Assembly (NCBI GenBank): GCA_001970955.1
Contig: MPUH01000213.1
Span: forward strand, 1-64,000
Reading direction: 5' to 3'
DNA: 64,000 nt
DNA from: Stentor coeruleus
Taxonomy: Eukaryota; Ciliophora; Heterotrichea; Heterotrichida; Stentoridae
Shown: piece by piece, positions 50,208 through 59,506 of the stretch
How positions within the stretch are numbered: the first letter of the stretch is position 1
Layout of the letters: the number at the start of each line of letters is the position of its first letter
The notes under the pieces: model-generated
Database searches by the model: none
Told to the model about the DNA's origin: nothing
What the model saw: the letters and a program-made list of their open reading frames with translations, nothing else
Translations under genes and position numbers: made by a program

Positions 50208-51794
50208 CTAATTACTCTGCAGACTCAAAAATGATGGTGCCACCTCATCTTCATTTTCAACACTGCTGTCTGTGACTCCAATTTCATAATCTTCACTATC
50301 AGTCTTCACATCACAGCCTCCTTCATCACAGCTCATTGTTACAGTAACAATCTCAGTACAATCAGACTCATCAAGGTTTTCATCAATAGCTAAAATATCA
50401 ATTTCATCATCTTGGAAATGCGTTACTATAAAATCAAAATTCTCACTATCATCTGTGACATCGCAATCTTCTCCATCAAAGCATTCAACTGTCACATGTA
50501 CTTCTTCGAATCCAGGAACACATTCATCATCTGAATCTTCTTCCTGTTCTTCATCATCATCTAAATCCTCAATCAATTCTTCATCATCATCTTCATCTTC
50601 AACAATTTCAGCAGCATCATCCATGTCCTCAGCCTCTTCTTGTTCATCATTATCATCTTCAGTTTCATTCTCAGCATCATCCAAATCCTCATTTGCATTA
50701 TCTTCATCATCGAGATCTTCAGTTGACTCTTCTTCATCATCAACATCTTCTTCTTCAATTTCATCACCAACATCATCAAGGTCTTCTAAGCTCTCAGCCT
50801 CATCATCTTCATCTTCAATTGCTTCATCAGCATCATCAGCATCCTCAACCATTTCTTCAGCATCATCAGTGTCTTCAATAATTTCCTGCATATCATTATC
50901 ATCTTCAATAATTTCTTCTTCATCATCAAGATCTTCAGATGCTTCTTCTTCATCATCCTCATCTTCAGTAGTCTCTTCTCCATCATCTTCATCTTCATCA
51001 TCCTCAGCATCTTCAACAATAATTTCCTCAACACTTGCACTAGCATCAGCAAGTTCAGTATCATCATCAACAACACAAATTCCATCATCACATTCAACTA
51101 AAAGTTCATCAGACTCGCTACACTCTCCATCTTCAAGACCAACTTCATTAACAACCAAAACAATTTCATCACCTGATGTATCTGATAAATAAATATCAAA
51201 ATAATCACTATCATCAGTAACATCACATTCTCCTCCAACACAATTAATAGTTACAACAACATCTTCAATACATTCACTTTCAACAGGTTCAATATCCTCA
51301 TCAACTTCAGTAGTATCATCAACTTCAATAACTTCATCATCAACACCAACTTCATAAGTTGTACTATTATCAGTTATTTCACAATCATCTCCATCACATG
51401 TTATTGATATTGTAACCTCTTCAGTACATTCTTCAGGATCGATGTCGTTATCAATAACATTAACATCTATGACCCCATTTTCATCAGATACGACTTCAAA
51501 ATCAAATTCATCACTATCATCGGTTATAGAGCAATCGCCATTTTCATCACATGTTATAGTTGCATGAACTTCTTCAAGGCATGAACCATCATCTTCGTCT
51601 TGTTGGAGAAAAATTGGAGGGCTTTTATTATTTAAATGAAGTATTTGGCTTTGAACATAAGAAGCTTCAGTAGGTCTAGACTGAAGAAAATCCATTGTTG
51701 TGGGGCCGGATTTTTCGAGAGGGGATTGTTTATTTAGATTTGCTGAATAAGTTAAGCTAATAAGCAAGAATACTAAGAATACCCTTTGCACCAT
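50208..51794 (-). CDS. Secreted, extremely acidic protein with six cysteine modules
   Basis: 528 residues from ATG 51794. MVQRVFLVFLLISLTYSANL is a signal peptide. Six modules of ~40-55 residues share the pattern Cys, ~10 residues, Cys, 4-5 residues, Cys-x-(Ile/Val)-Thr-Asp: for example EEVHATITCDENGDCSITDD, TISITCDGDDCEITDN, VVVTINCVGGECDVTDDS and VHVTVECFDGEDCDVTDDS. Four lie before and two after a ~165-residue block (about 258-423) made almost only of Asp and Glu, built from ~11-residue units like EDLDDEEEIIE. There is no membrane anchor. It should bind much calcium, as storage or matrix proteins do; this is inference. I know no family with these modules. Confidence 0.8.
   Translation of the reverse strand: MVQRVFLVFLLISLTYSANLNKQSPLEKSGPTTMDFLQSRPTEASYVQSQILHLNNKSPPIFLQQDEDDGSCLEEVHATITCDENGDCSITDDSDEFDFEVVSDENGVIDVNVIDNDIDPEECTEEVTISITCDGDDCEITDNSTTYEVGVDDEVIEVDDTTEVDEDIEPVESECIEDVVVTINCVGGECDVTDDSDYFDIYLSDTSGDEIVLVVNEVGLEDGECSESDELLVECDDGICVVDDDTELADASASVEEIIVEDAEDDEDEDDGEETTEDEDDEEEASEDLDDEEEIIEDDNDMQEIIEDTDDAEEMVEDADDADEAIEDEDDEAESLEDLDDVGDEIEEEDVDDEEESTEDLDDEDNANEDLDDAENETEDDNDEQEEAEDMDDAAEIVEDEDDDEELIEDLDDDEEQEEDSDDECVPGFEEVHVTVECFDGEDCDVTDDSENFDFIVTHFQDDEIDILAIDENLDESDCTEIVTVTMSCDEGGCDVKTDSEDYEIGVTDSSVENEDEVAPSFLSLQSN
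50530..51020 (-). repeat. In-gene repeat coding Asp/Glu-rich 11-residue units
   Basis: The acidic block is encoded by degenerate units of ~33 bases rich in gatgatgaa on the sense strand. On the other strand this gives a spurious Ser-rich frame. Confidence 0.8.
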
Positions 51795-52094
51795 TTATAA
51801 GCTTGGAAACGGTAAGTAAGCAAAGAGGAACTAAAAATGGGGCTTAGATTTGTTATTTGGTATATGCGCTTTAAGCTTCTTTTGCTCGATCATTTTGCCA
51901 TAACTTCTAAAAGTTACATATAATCCTCACAACCATATTTATAAACCCTTTACACATAAGAAAGATAAATTTTAAATCCCTCTTGTGCATTGGTTTTTTT
52001 CTTCGTTTTTTCATATTAGACCTACTGAAAATTTCTGGTTCCCAAAGTGATCTTAGACATTCTGAATATAACACTCAAGATTAAAATAAATATA
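51795..52094. other. Intergenic region between divergent genes
   Basis: About 300 bases separating the acidic secreted protein and the RING protein. The half next to the minus-strand gene is rich in G and T. No other feature. Confidence 0.4.
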
Positions 52095-52697
52095 ATGGAA
52101 TTCTGGTGCCATGTTTGCAAGAGAGAAACTGAGGTTAGTACTTCTAAAGTATGCAACAGCTGCCAAAAAAACTTTGTAGAAGAAATCGACCTTGCAGAAC
52201 AGCATCCTCGTAATTTTGTTCCTTACAATTCTAATAGTCGAGGTAGACTTGTAACAGAATTAATATTAATGCCGACAATTCGATCATTTAGACAAAGTAA
52301 CACAGCAAATGAAATTGACACTTCCTTAGATGCTCTAATCCATCAACTTATGCTCAATGATCCTAATCGTTATGGACCCCCGCCAGCATCAAAAAACTCA
52401 ATCATGGGATTAAATGAAATTAACATCACTTCAGAAATTATAAGAAATCGAGGAGCATTACATAGAGGTGTTGATGAATTTGGCCAGAAAATTGATGTTG
52501 AAAAATTTACTATAGAATGCTCGATTTGTAAAGAAGAATTTGATGTTGGTGATCAAGCTGTAGATATGCCATGCTTACATCTTTTTCATAAGGTGTGTAT
52601 TATTTCATGGCTTGAAGCTCATAATAATTGCCCTGTTTGTAGATATGAATTTCCTACTGATGACCCGGATTATGAAGCTAGGAGGCTGAGTAAGTAA
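52095..52697 (+). CDS. RING-H2 E3 ubiquitin ligase, RNF126/RNF115-like
   Basis: 200 residues from ATG 52095 (MEFWCHVCKRETEVSTS); an upstream in-frame GTG at 52047 is not needed. The N-terminal CHVC ... CNSC pair forms the zinc ribbon found at the start of RNF115/RNF126 and plant RING proteins of this type. Residues ~135-180 form a RING-H2 finger: CSICKEEFDVGDQAVDMPCL, then HLFHKVCIISWLEAHNNCPV with CR, giving the C3-H2-C3 ligand set. These ligases act in quality control of mislocalised membrane proteins and endosomal sorting. The middle is polar and disordered (LMLNDPNRYGPPPASK). The domain order supports the assignment well. Confidence 0.88.
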   Translation: MEFWCHVCKRETEVSTSKVCNSCQKNFVEEIDLAEQHPRNFVPYNSNSRGRLVTELILMPTIRSFRQSNTANEIDTSLDALIHQLMLNDPNRYGPPPASKNSIMGLNEINITSEIIRNRGALHRGVDEFGQKIDVEKFTIECSICKEEFDVGDQAVDMPCLHLFHKVCIISWLEAHNNCPVCRYEFPTDDPDYEARRLSK

Positions 52698-53302
52698 GTT
52701 TGACGATTTGTAAATTATTAGAAATTATGGATTAGGGTGTTGATGAATTCCAAGATTATGATTTTATAAGGGTTTTGAATTGATTGTATTATGGAAGTTA
52801 TGGAAATACAAGTTTTTAGAAATATATAAGTTGAAATATTATTGAAATAATAAAAGGAGATGATTATTGAAAGAGCTATTATAAAGCTTATAAACAAATT
52901 ATAATCAAAACAAATAACAATTTGTAAAAATGCATAATAGTACAACAATCTTTTAAGAAAAAAAAAACATGAATTTTCCAAGCATCCCTAAAACTTTTGA
53001 CTAATAATTAAAAACCACCATTAAAACCAATAATTTACATATTTTAAATCGATAAGCCTTCATAACCATCATGATATTACAATTAATAATAAAACCATTC
53101 AGACTTCGGTCCTAAACTATAGTCCTTACATAAATCCTACATTTAAATTGTATACCCCAATCTGTCACTCAAACTAATTAATTTTTCCTCATAAAATCCT
53201 TAGCAATCAATAAAGGCTTTGCATATGTAAGAAATAGGCCATGAGTTCTTAAAATTCTTCGTTTTTTTTCGCTCCACTGTATAATTTTATTAGTTCAAGT
53301 GC
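52698..53302. other. Intergenic region
   Basis: About 600 bases, very AT-rich, ending at the EF-hand pseudogene. A minus-strand hydrophobic frame at 52718-52981 starts only with TTG and consists of AT-rich codons, so I do not call it. Confidence 0.4.
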
Positions 53303-53770
53303 TTAACTATTAACTTTATCTATATCTTTGAATATAGCTGAAGCCATAAGATATAGTTTTGAAGTTGTTGGCGAGTATTCAGTGCCTAATTTACTTAATG
53401 TATTTGTAAATGCGCTTAATAAAATGAAATTTAGTTTTTTCCGATGTTTTCAGAGTTTTCGAAGTCAAAAGGCAGAAAAACATTTTGACTTTTTATTCAG
53501 CTTTACCTTTAAAAGCACTTATAAGCAGAGCATAAATTTCTAAAATATCAGCTTTAGGTTTACCATCGCTGAAAAAAAGAAAGACTCTCAATGTTGTTTA
53601 AGATTTCTCCGAAAATATCATCAAAATATTTATAAGTTACTCTTAAGAGGTTTGAGTGTTTTTCTGTATAAGAACTAAGAGTTTTTCCAATTTTTCATGC
53701 GTTTAATTGAGATAAAGATGTGATTATTGATTTTCTTGGCAAAATTAAATGATATTACTTGTCCTCCCAT
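53303..53770 (-). pseudogene. Decayed EF-hand calcium-binding protein gene
   Basis: From ATG 53770 (MGGQVISFNFAKK) to TAA 53303 the minus strand reads as one EF-hand protein broken by several frame changes and at least one stop. Ordered pieces are TLSSYTEKHSNLLRVTYKYF, FDDIFGEILNNIESLSFF, DGKPKADILEIYALLISAFK, KVKMFFCL, FDFENSENIGKN and FILLSAFTNTLSKLGTEYS. The piece DFENSENIGKN is a near-perfect EF loop (Asp, Glu, Ser, Asn, Ile at loop positions 1, 3, 5, 7, 8). None of the breaks fits a 15- or 16-base GT-AG intron. It is probably a former calcium sensor of the calcineurin-B or calaxin kind. The Gly2 at the start would have allowed myristoylation. Confidence 0.6.
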
Positions 53771-54043
53771 GATTATTATTATGAACTATTTGTGCTTGTA
53801 TTGAAATTATTAATTATTGTTCAAAGAGAAAATGTTTGGCAGCGAATTTTTGTGGGTTTGGAAATTGAATAAGAAGGAGGGAAATGTTTAAAGTAAAAAT
53901 TTTACAGTTTTCTTATGGAATTTTGGATTTTATGTTTTGGATAAGATTTTAATGGCGATTACAATAATAAAATAGCAGCTTTTAAGTAAACTTATATGAT
54001 TAAGTATAAAATAATTGCCTTAAAATCTTATCATATAATTAAC

Positions 54044-55663
54044 ATGAATATATATGAGAGCATTTCCAGCACCTCAACTATGATTGGAGAGATTATTTCA
54101 TATTCAGACAATTTCAATTTCAAACAGCTACCAAAAGATTTGCCAAATCTAAAACTGATTCTTTCTGAAATGAAATGCAAAATAGATTCATTACTCTCTG
54201 AGCAATGCTGTGATAATATAAACATCTATTCAACTTCTGACTACTTAGATTACTTAAAAACCTACTTAAAAGAATTGAAAACCCAATCACAATCATGGAA
54301 GGCTACCTTAAAAACTTCTCAAGAAGAAGATTTGAAAATTATTCTATCAAAGCTAAGCACCCTATACGAATACCTTGAAATTGTCCCAAATGTACCAAAA
54401 GATGACCTTTTTAGCCTCAGCCCAACCCATGATCGATGGATAAGACTTTTATCAATAACAGAAAAATGCCATGCTGACATAGAATCTAAAATCCACAATA
54501 AATACCGGAAACTTCTTGGGAGAATTGCAACAGGTCAGGCCTTAGCTTTTAAAGACAAAAATAATCCCCCACCAGCTGCTAAGAAATACTTTATGTTAGG
54601 ATTAGGGCCTGTTCTTTATGCTTTAAGTAAAAAGAAAGCTCTCAGAAAAGCTAATCTGTTTTATACTGAACCCAGTTTAGAGTTAGCATCACAGATATGG
54701 AATATGCTTGAAAGCAAAATGCTTAGAAAACTCATGAAGATTGTAACAAAGTCTATAAAATTTGATAAAGTTATATATGTGCCAAAACTTGCAACTCATG
54801 TTTTAGAATCTTTTATACCTTTTAATTCCCAAGAAAAGTACTCAACAACTCCTGTAGATGGGTATGTCATGGCCCGAATTTTGAGCACAAAAAAATTTGG
54901 GGTGTTTTCTAAGAAACCTGATATTCAGTATAATAAATTGATTTTCCATATACATGGTGGAGGGTTTATTAGTATGTCCTCAGCATCTCATCAAGTTTAT
55001 ACTAATGTTTGGTGTAGGGAACTTAAAGTTCCTGTGATTTCAATTGACTATAGGCTAGCCCCTAAACATCCTTATCCTGCTGGCCTTGATGATGTTTGGC
55101 AAGCCTGGCATTGGCTCATGGCTCAAGGGAAATCACTCGGTTTATCCCCCGATCAATATGTCATAGTTGGAGATTCAGCTGGGGGTAATCTCGCCCTTGC
55201 CCTTACCTACAAAATCCTATCTTCAGGTCTATCTGGGCCTTGTGGTATTGTTGTTGCCTATCCAGCTTTAAATCTTGATAAAAACAGTTTTTCTCCATCT
55301 TTGCTTCATGCTTTAGAAGACCTAATCATCCCTCATACTTTTTTAAAAATATGTCTTGATGCTTATTTAGGTGATTCAGCAAATGTTAATGATCCAACTG
55401 TCTCTCCTATTCATATTGAAAATGAAATACTAGAAAAATTTCCCCCAACAAGAATTATGGTAGGAAATGAAGACCCTTTACATGATGAGTGTTTTAGATT
55501 TGCTGAAAAACTTATGATGTGTGGAAAAGATGTGAGGATTGCTGAATATGCTGGGGCTGCACATGGAGGGTTAAGTTATTCGTTTAAAGGAGGGATAAAA
55601 GAGACTAAAGATATGGTTATGAAAGCTGCGGTGTGGATGAAGGAAATGCTAGGAATTAATTAA
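54044..55663 (+). CDS. Hormone-sensitive lipase family alpha/beta hydrolase
   Basis: 539 residues from ATG 54044 (MNIYESISSTSTMIGEI); an ATG at 53996 would add 16 residues. The first ~250 residues match the helical regulatory domain of hormone-sensitive lipase. The hydrolase core has the oxyanion motif HIHGGGFISMSS, ISIDYRLAPKHPYPAGLDDV, the nucleophile elbow VGDSAGGNLALAL, the acid in VGNEDPLHDE and the His in YAGAAHGGLSYSF, so the catalytic triad is complete. In animals the enzyme frees fatty acids from stored acylglycerols and sterol esters; lipid-store mobilisation is the likely role here. The long phosphorylated insert of the mammalian enzyme is missing. Confidence 0.9.
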   Translation: MNIYESISSTSTMIGEIISYSDNFNFKQLPKDLPNLKLILSEMKCKIDSLLSEQCCDNINIYSTSDYLDYLKTYLKELKTQSQSWKATLKTSQEEDLKIILSKLSTLYEYLEIVPNVPKDDLFSLSPTHDRWIRLLSITEKCHADIESKIHNKYRKLLGRIATGQALAFKDKNNPPPAAKKYFMLGLGPVLYALSKKKALRKANLFYTEPSLELASQIWNMLESKMLRKLMKIVTKSIKFDKVIYVPKLATHVLESFIPFNSQEKYSTTPVDGYVMARILSTKKFGVFSKKPDIQYNKLIFHIHGGGFISMSSASHQVYTNVWCRELKVPVISIDYRLAPKHPYPAGLDDVWQAWHWLMAQGKSLGLSPDQYVIVGDSAGGNLALALTYKILSSGLSGPCGIVVAYPALNLDKNSFSPSLLHALEDLIIPHTFLKICLDAYLGDSANVNDPTVSPIHIENEILEKFPPTRIMVGNEDPLHDECFRFAEKLMMCGKDVRIAEYAGAAHGGLSYSFKGGIKETKDMVMKAAVWMKEMLGIN

Positions 55664-56355
55664 ATTAGATATTGGTTTAGAGAAGAAAAATAAAATCATG
55701 GTAGTGAGAGTTTTAGGTAATTGATAGAAAATATATAGATAAAATAAGAAAATTTATGTAAATAGATTGTAAAAAAGGTATAATGGAAGATGGAAGGTTT
55801 TTAAGAATGATTTAGTATTTGATAAGCAATTTTTATTGTGGATAGATGCTTATATTAAATAATTATAACCTATCAGTGCTTTTAGATTTAGTTTTATCTT
55901 AAGTATTTAAAGTACAGAATCTTATCAGCATTTACTTTTCCTTACAATATAATAATTTCTAAATGCATAGGATATTATAACTCAAAAAAATATTAGCCTA
56001 AATAATATAAAGAACTATTTTACTCACTGCATCTTTACCAATTTATATAAAATTAACTGATCGCGTTTTTTAATAAATTAGCCAATATCGTATCAAGCCA
56101 TAAAAATTATTATAAGGCAAAATAAAAATTGATTTGCATTGTAGGTTAAACACAAATTTCATTAAGCCTTTAATAATTTCCTTAACATCATAAAAAACCT
56201 ATTTTCCTTATAATGGGCGGACATAAGCATATTTCCTATAAGATTTTTCCGTAAATATATCCTTTACTCTATCTAATTAGAAAAAAGTTTTCAGTATTAT
56301 TTCCTCATTTCTCACAATTATAGGCATCCCTATTCTCCAAAGTCATAAAATAACT
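55664..56355. other. Intergenic region between convergent genes
   Basis: About 690 AT-rich bases with no frame, RNA gene or repeat I can support. Confidence 0.45.
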
Positions 56356-56715
56356 TTATTTATTAAGTTTCTTAGCTAAATTCATAGATTCGCGCTTCAT
56401 AACATGAAGTAAGGTTTGCGAGCTTTCAAGGATTTTCATATACGCACCTTCAGTTTCTTGGATGGTTCTATTATAATTTTCTCTTGACTCAAGCTTTTTC
56501 TGTAAACTTTCTAAGTAAAATTTACGATTTACAAGAGTGAGTTTGTCTGTAAGTAAAGCGATTTGTCTTTCAATCTTGCTCTTTTCCTTCATTTCTTCTT
56601 GTATCTGAATTTCAACTTCAACGCGCTTTTCTTTAAGCGCCTCCAAGTGCGCCACAAGCTGGTTGTTGTAGTTTTGTAAAGATGCACCCTAAATATGTCT
56701 TACTTGAGCTGCCAT
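56356..56715 (-). CDS. SSNA1: SSNA1 / DIP13 microtubule-branching protein
   Basis: 114 residues after removing a 15-base intron at 56689-56703. Exon 1 is only MAAQ from ATG 56715; splicing joins it to [18 protein letters not shown], which reproduces the start of animal SSNA1 (Gln-Gly-Ala-x-Leu-Gln-Asn-Tyr-Asn). Later stretches [20 protein letters not shown] and [15 protein letters not shown] are nearly diagnostic. The protein is one long coiled coil of family length. SSNA1/DIP13 forms fibrils that guide branching and stabilise microtubules at basal bodies, centrosomes and axonemes, fitting a cell covered in cilia. The intron decides the true start. Confidence 0.95.
56689..56703 (-). other. 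15-nt intron in SSNA1
   Basis: Sense strand gtaagacatatttag, directly after the fourth codon. Conserved protein on both sides confirms it. Confidence 0.95.
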
Positions 56716-57088
56716 AAAATTATATACAAAGCTATAAAGCGTAATTCTTAATAACCCTTAAAAAATACATAAAACTCCTTGAAATCATTCTTTAATCGCT
56801 ATACAAATTCCTAATAGTTATCTTAAAATTCTTAAATCATTTTTATTTTCCTTAAAAAATCTTTATCATCATCTTGTACACCTAAAAACCTTAAAACTTC
56901 CCTTCTCTAAGAATTCCATATAATTATAATCATAATTCTTATATTTTCACATCTAAACCCAAAACATTTCTGGCTGACCAAAATCTCCTCAATTTTTTCA
57001 TACAAAATTAAACCTAACTAAACCTAGCAAATTCTCTTGAAAAATAAACATGCTGAATAATAGCCCAGAAACTGATACTGAACTACAT

Positions 57089-57355
57089 TTAACCCACTAA
57101 AATTTCATCCACTTCAAAATAGCATAGCTGAGCATTGGGATCATACTGCCCAAGGCAAAACCATAGGAATCTAAATACAAACCATGATTCCACAATAACA
57201 CTATTTCCGAATGCTCTACTTTTCCTTTCACGTTCAACAAGACTAAAAAAAGTTGGTATTTGTATAGCATCAAAGTTCTCCCCAACACATTATCTTAGCT
57301 TTCAGCTGAAACTTGTATCTGGCCTGAGAACTCATCATTACCAATAGCTGATTAT
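57089..57355 (-). pseudogene. Decayed protein-coding fragment
   Basis: The minus strand carries FFSLVERERKSRAFGNSVIV and LGQYDPNAQLCYFEVDEILV ending at a TAA (57089-57091), preceded by ENFDAIQIPT and, in another frame, by FSGQIQVSAES. Stops and frame changes separate the parts and no tiny intron repairs them. The composition is clearly protein-like. The family is not recognised. Confidence 0.4.
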
Positions 57356-57552
57356 CTTATATACTTAAAACTTCCAAGCACTAATAAAATCATAGACAAT
57401 CTTTTCTATGAAGAAAAGTGATTAGAAAACTTCTTAACAAGTCTTGAAAAATTGTTAGGAAAATTCACCGAAGTTGGAAATTTTGGAATTGGGTAGGATG
57501 ATAATTATGCTTGAAAGGATAAATATTGTCAAAACTGCTTTTGAGGTGTGAA

Positions 57553-57760
57553 ATGATATTCCCTTATGCAAATTTGTTGTTTAATCCAGTTAATATTATG
57601 AAAATTGTGAGCTCTGCTATGGCAAAAAAGGTTGATTCAAGCTGAAGTTTTTGAAAGTGAAGTGTTTGTGATAGATAAGAATTCTAGGATTTTCCCTTTA
57701 GAAAGCATGGACCCTATGGCTTTAAAATACCAGATTCTTGGAATTTTGGTCAAAGGGTAA
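57553..57760 (+). pseudogene. Decayed protein-coding fragment
   Basis: An ATG at 57553 opens MIFPYANLLFNPVNIMKIVS, and after a frame change the text continues as LIQAEVFESEVFVIDKNSRI and FPLESMDPMALKYQILGIL to a TAA. It appears to be one exon-like piece with a single shift. No match to a named family. Confidence 0.4.
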
Positions 57761-57779
57761 GAGTTACTTTGTCCACCTT

Positions 57780-57993
57780 CTATCCTTTTAATATTTCTTC
57801 AAACGCTATTCTAGAATCAATTGGTTCTGATTCTGTATGAAATTTTTAATTCTATCAAACTCAAGTTTATTTCTTTCGCATACTTCATTATAACTAATAT
57901 ATGCTCTTCTTTGCATTCTTTTAAGAATTTTCTTCTATCCATTCCTTTGATCCCACATTTGAATTGAACTTCATCTACAAGGGCAAATATTTA
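57780..57993 (-). pseudogene. Decayed protein-coding fragment
   Basis: Minus-strand text FALVDEVQFKCGIKGMDRRK, FLKECKEEHILVIMKYAKEI, then after a frame change ESEPIDSRIAFEEILKG, ending at a TAG. Codon choice and residue mix are gene-like, with no intact start. It is the third such fragment within 1 kb. Confidence 0.4.
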
Positions 57994-58557
57994 CAAGATT
58001 TTGGTTAAATTTTTCAGTACTTGTTATGCACTTCCTTGGTTTACGTGAGAAAAACCTCGGCATTTTGACAATTGAATTTTTAATAATGCTACTTAGAGAC
58101 TTAGAATAAAATTAATAAATTCAATATTTACTATCCTTAAAAATTGAGAAAAAAGTGTTTTTTAGGAAATGGAAATGTTGTAACAAAGGCATCAAATAAA
58201 TTTTCAAAGCTCCTTAATACGTTCACTCTTAAAATCTTATGTTTGAACTATTCATTATATTAATTTATATAATTGTTTCATCAAAATCTTATGTTTGAAC
58301 TATTCATTATATTAATTTATATAATTGTTTCATCATCAAATCATGATACAAGTTTCATATAATCTTAAAGATAATAATACGATTAGTACTTTCACAATGA
58401 ACTTTGAACAGAAATAATTCCTTTTATCTAAAGATCCTTAAAATCTAATAGTAGTATCTTTTGAAGAATTAATTATCAAATCTGGGGATTCTTATTTGAA
58501 GCATCCGAGATAGATTTTAATGAATATGATTTTATTCTAAAGATGTTAATTTTCTAA
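57994..58557. other. Intergenic region with a 52-bp tandem repeat
   Basis: About 560 bases. The only clear feature is the perfect tandem duplication listed at 58231-58334. Confidence 0.5.
58231..58334. repeat. Perfect 52-bp tandem duplication
   Basis: Bases 58231-58282 and 58283-58334 are identical and adjacent, without an N. Confidence 0.95.
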
Positions 58558-58941
58558 TTAAAGGCTAGCTTCTTTGTCAAGAACATAAGCAACAAACTTC
58601 TCAACAGTCCTTTTTCCTTTATATTTTTCTACTAGATGGCCGTTTTGGTAATAAAGTATGCTTGGGTAACCTTTTATTTTCCATTCATTCTTCGATTCAA
58701 CATTTGAAGTCACATCTAGTTTTGCAAGAACAGTATGGGCTCCAATATCATGAAGTGCTAAGGCTGTATCTTCATATATCGGGGTTAGTTTCTTGCAATG
58801 GCCACACCATGGTGCATAGAAATCTACAAGAATCGAAGGAAACTTAGCAATAGCATCATCTAAAGTATCGTCAGTTAAAATCATCACACTTTGTCCAAGG
58901 CAGACTGTAATAAAAACTGCAAAAATCCCAACTTTAGCCAT
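58558..58941 (-). CDS. Single-domain secreted/ER thioredoxin-like protein (PDI type)
   Basis: 127 residues from ATG 58941. MAKVGIFAVFITVCLGQSVM is a signal peptide. One thioredoxin fold follows: ILVDFYAPWCGHCKKLTPIY has the CGHC active site of protein disulfide isomerases, KLDVTSNVESKNEWKIKGYP keeps the cis-Pro loop, and YYQNGHLVEKYKGKRTVEKF closes the fold. It exchanges disulfides in the ER lumen. The C-terminus ends EASL with no Lys-Asp-Glu-Leu-type retention signal, so it may be secreted or kept by a partner. It could help fold the Cys-rich secreted proteins encoded nearby (49397, 50208, 59096). Confidence 0.9.
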   Translation of the reverse strand: MAKVGIFAVFITVCLGQSVMILTDDTLDDAIAKFPSILVDFYAPWCGHCKKLTPIYEDTALALHDIGAHTVLAKLDVTSNVESKNEWKIKGYPSILYYQNGHLVEKYKGKRTVEKFVAYVLDKEASL

Positions 58942-59095
58942 TTTTTATAAAATCATCAATTCCAAACTTAATTTCTCTTGAATTTTAGCATACAAACTCT
59001 ATATCAAAAACCTCTTATCTAGAAATTTATATTATCATGCTTATATATATACCTAAATTATTTATAACCATTATATGGATTATGATAATTTTAAT

Positions 59096-59506
59096 ATGAG
59101 AGTTTTGTTATCTCTTATGCTTATATGCTTTGTATCAGCAAATCTGTCTTTGAATGAGTTCCAAGTTGGTATGCCTTGTTCGAGTTCACAAGGCTTTTCT
59201 GTGACAAACTTTAATGTTGTACCTTACCCTCCTTCAACTTGTGACCCTCAAGCTGTAACAATGCAAGGTGTTTTTAATCAGAATGCATGTCCTAACAAGA
59301 TTACCATATTAGAAAATTATAATCATAGGCAAACTAATCAGCAAGTTATCAATATTGAAGGCTGCTTTGCAAAGAGCCAAAGTAACACTTTTAATTTTAC
59401 TGTGACTCCGTTTCAATGCAGCAGTGGGTTTTATAATATGCAAATAACCCTTACAGAGGAGCCAAATTATATTGAAGCTTGCTGGCAGTACCAATATTAT
59501 ATTTAG
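59096..59506 (+). CDS. Secreted ML-domain-like protein
   Basis: 136 residues from ATG 59096, where MRVLLSLMLICFVSA gives a signal peptide; an ATG at 59075 would add seven polar residues. The mature part of ~120 residues has spaced Cys (PCSSSQG, STCDPQ, NACPNK, EGCFAK, FQCSSG, EACWQY) and beta-strand alternation. The end NMQITLTEEPNYIEACWQYQ resembles the last strands of ML (MD-2-related lipid-recognition) proteins such as NPC2 and GM2 activator, which close with a Cys-Trp pair. These carry sterols or lipids in lysosomes and phagosomes. The match is to pattern rather than high identity. Confidence 0.6.
   Translation: MRVLLSLMLICFVSANLSLNEFQVGMPCSSSQGFSVTNFNVVPYPPSTCDPQAVTMQGVFNQNACPNKITILENYNHRQTNQQVINIEGCFAKSQSNTFNFTVTPFQCSSGFYNMQITLTEEPNYIEACWQYQYYI

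Noticed and set aside
50455-51192. Ser-rich open frame on the plus strand
   Set aside because: Antisense of the Asp/Glu-rich repeat of the secreted acidic protein, whose signal peptide and Cys modules support the minus strand.
52718-52981. Hydrophobic 87-codon minus-strand frame
   Set aside because: Starts only with TTG and is made of Ile/Phe/Tyr-rich text typical of AT-rich intergenic DNA.
53328-53543. 71-codon plus-strand frame
   Set aside because: Starts with TTG and lies antisense to the EF-hand pseudogene, whose residues make better sense.
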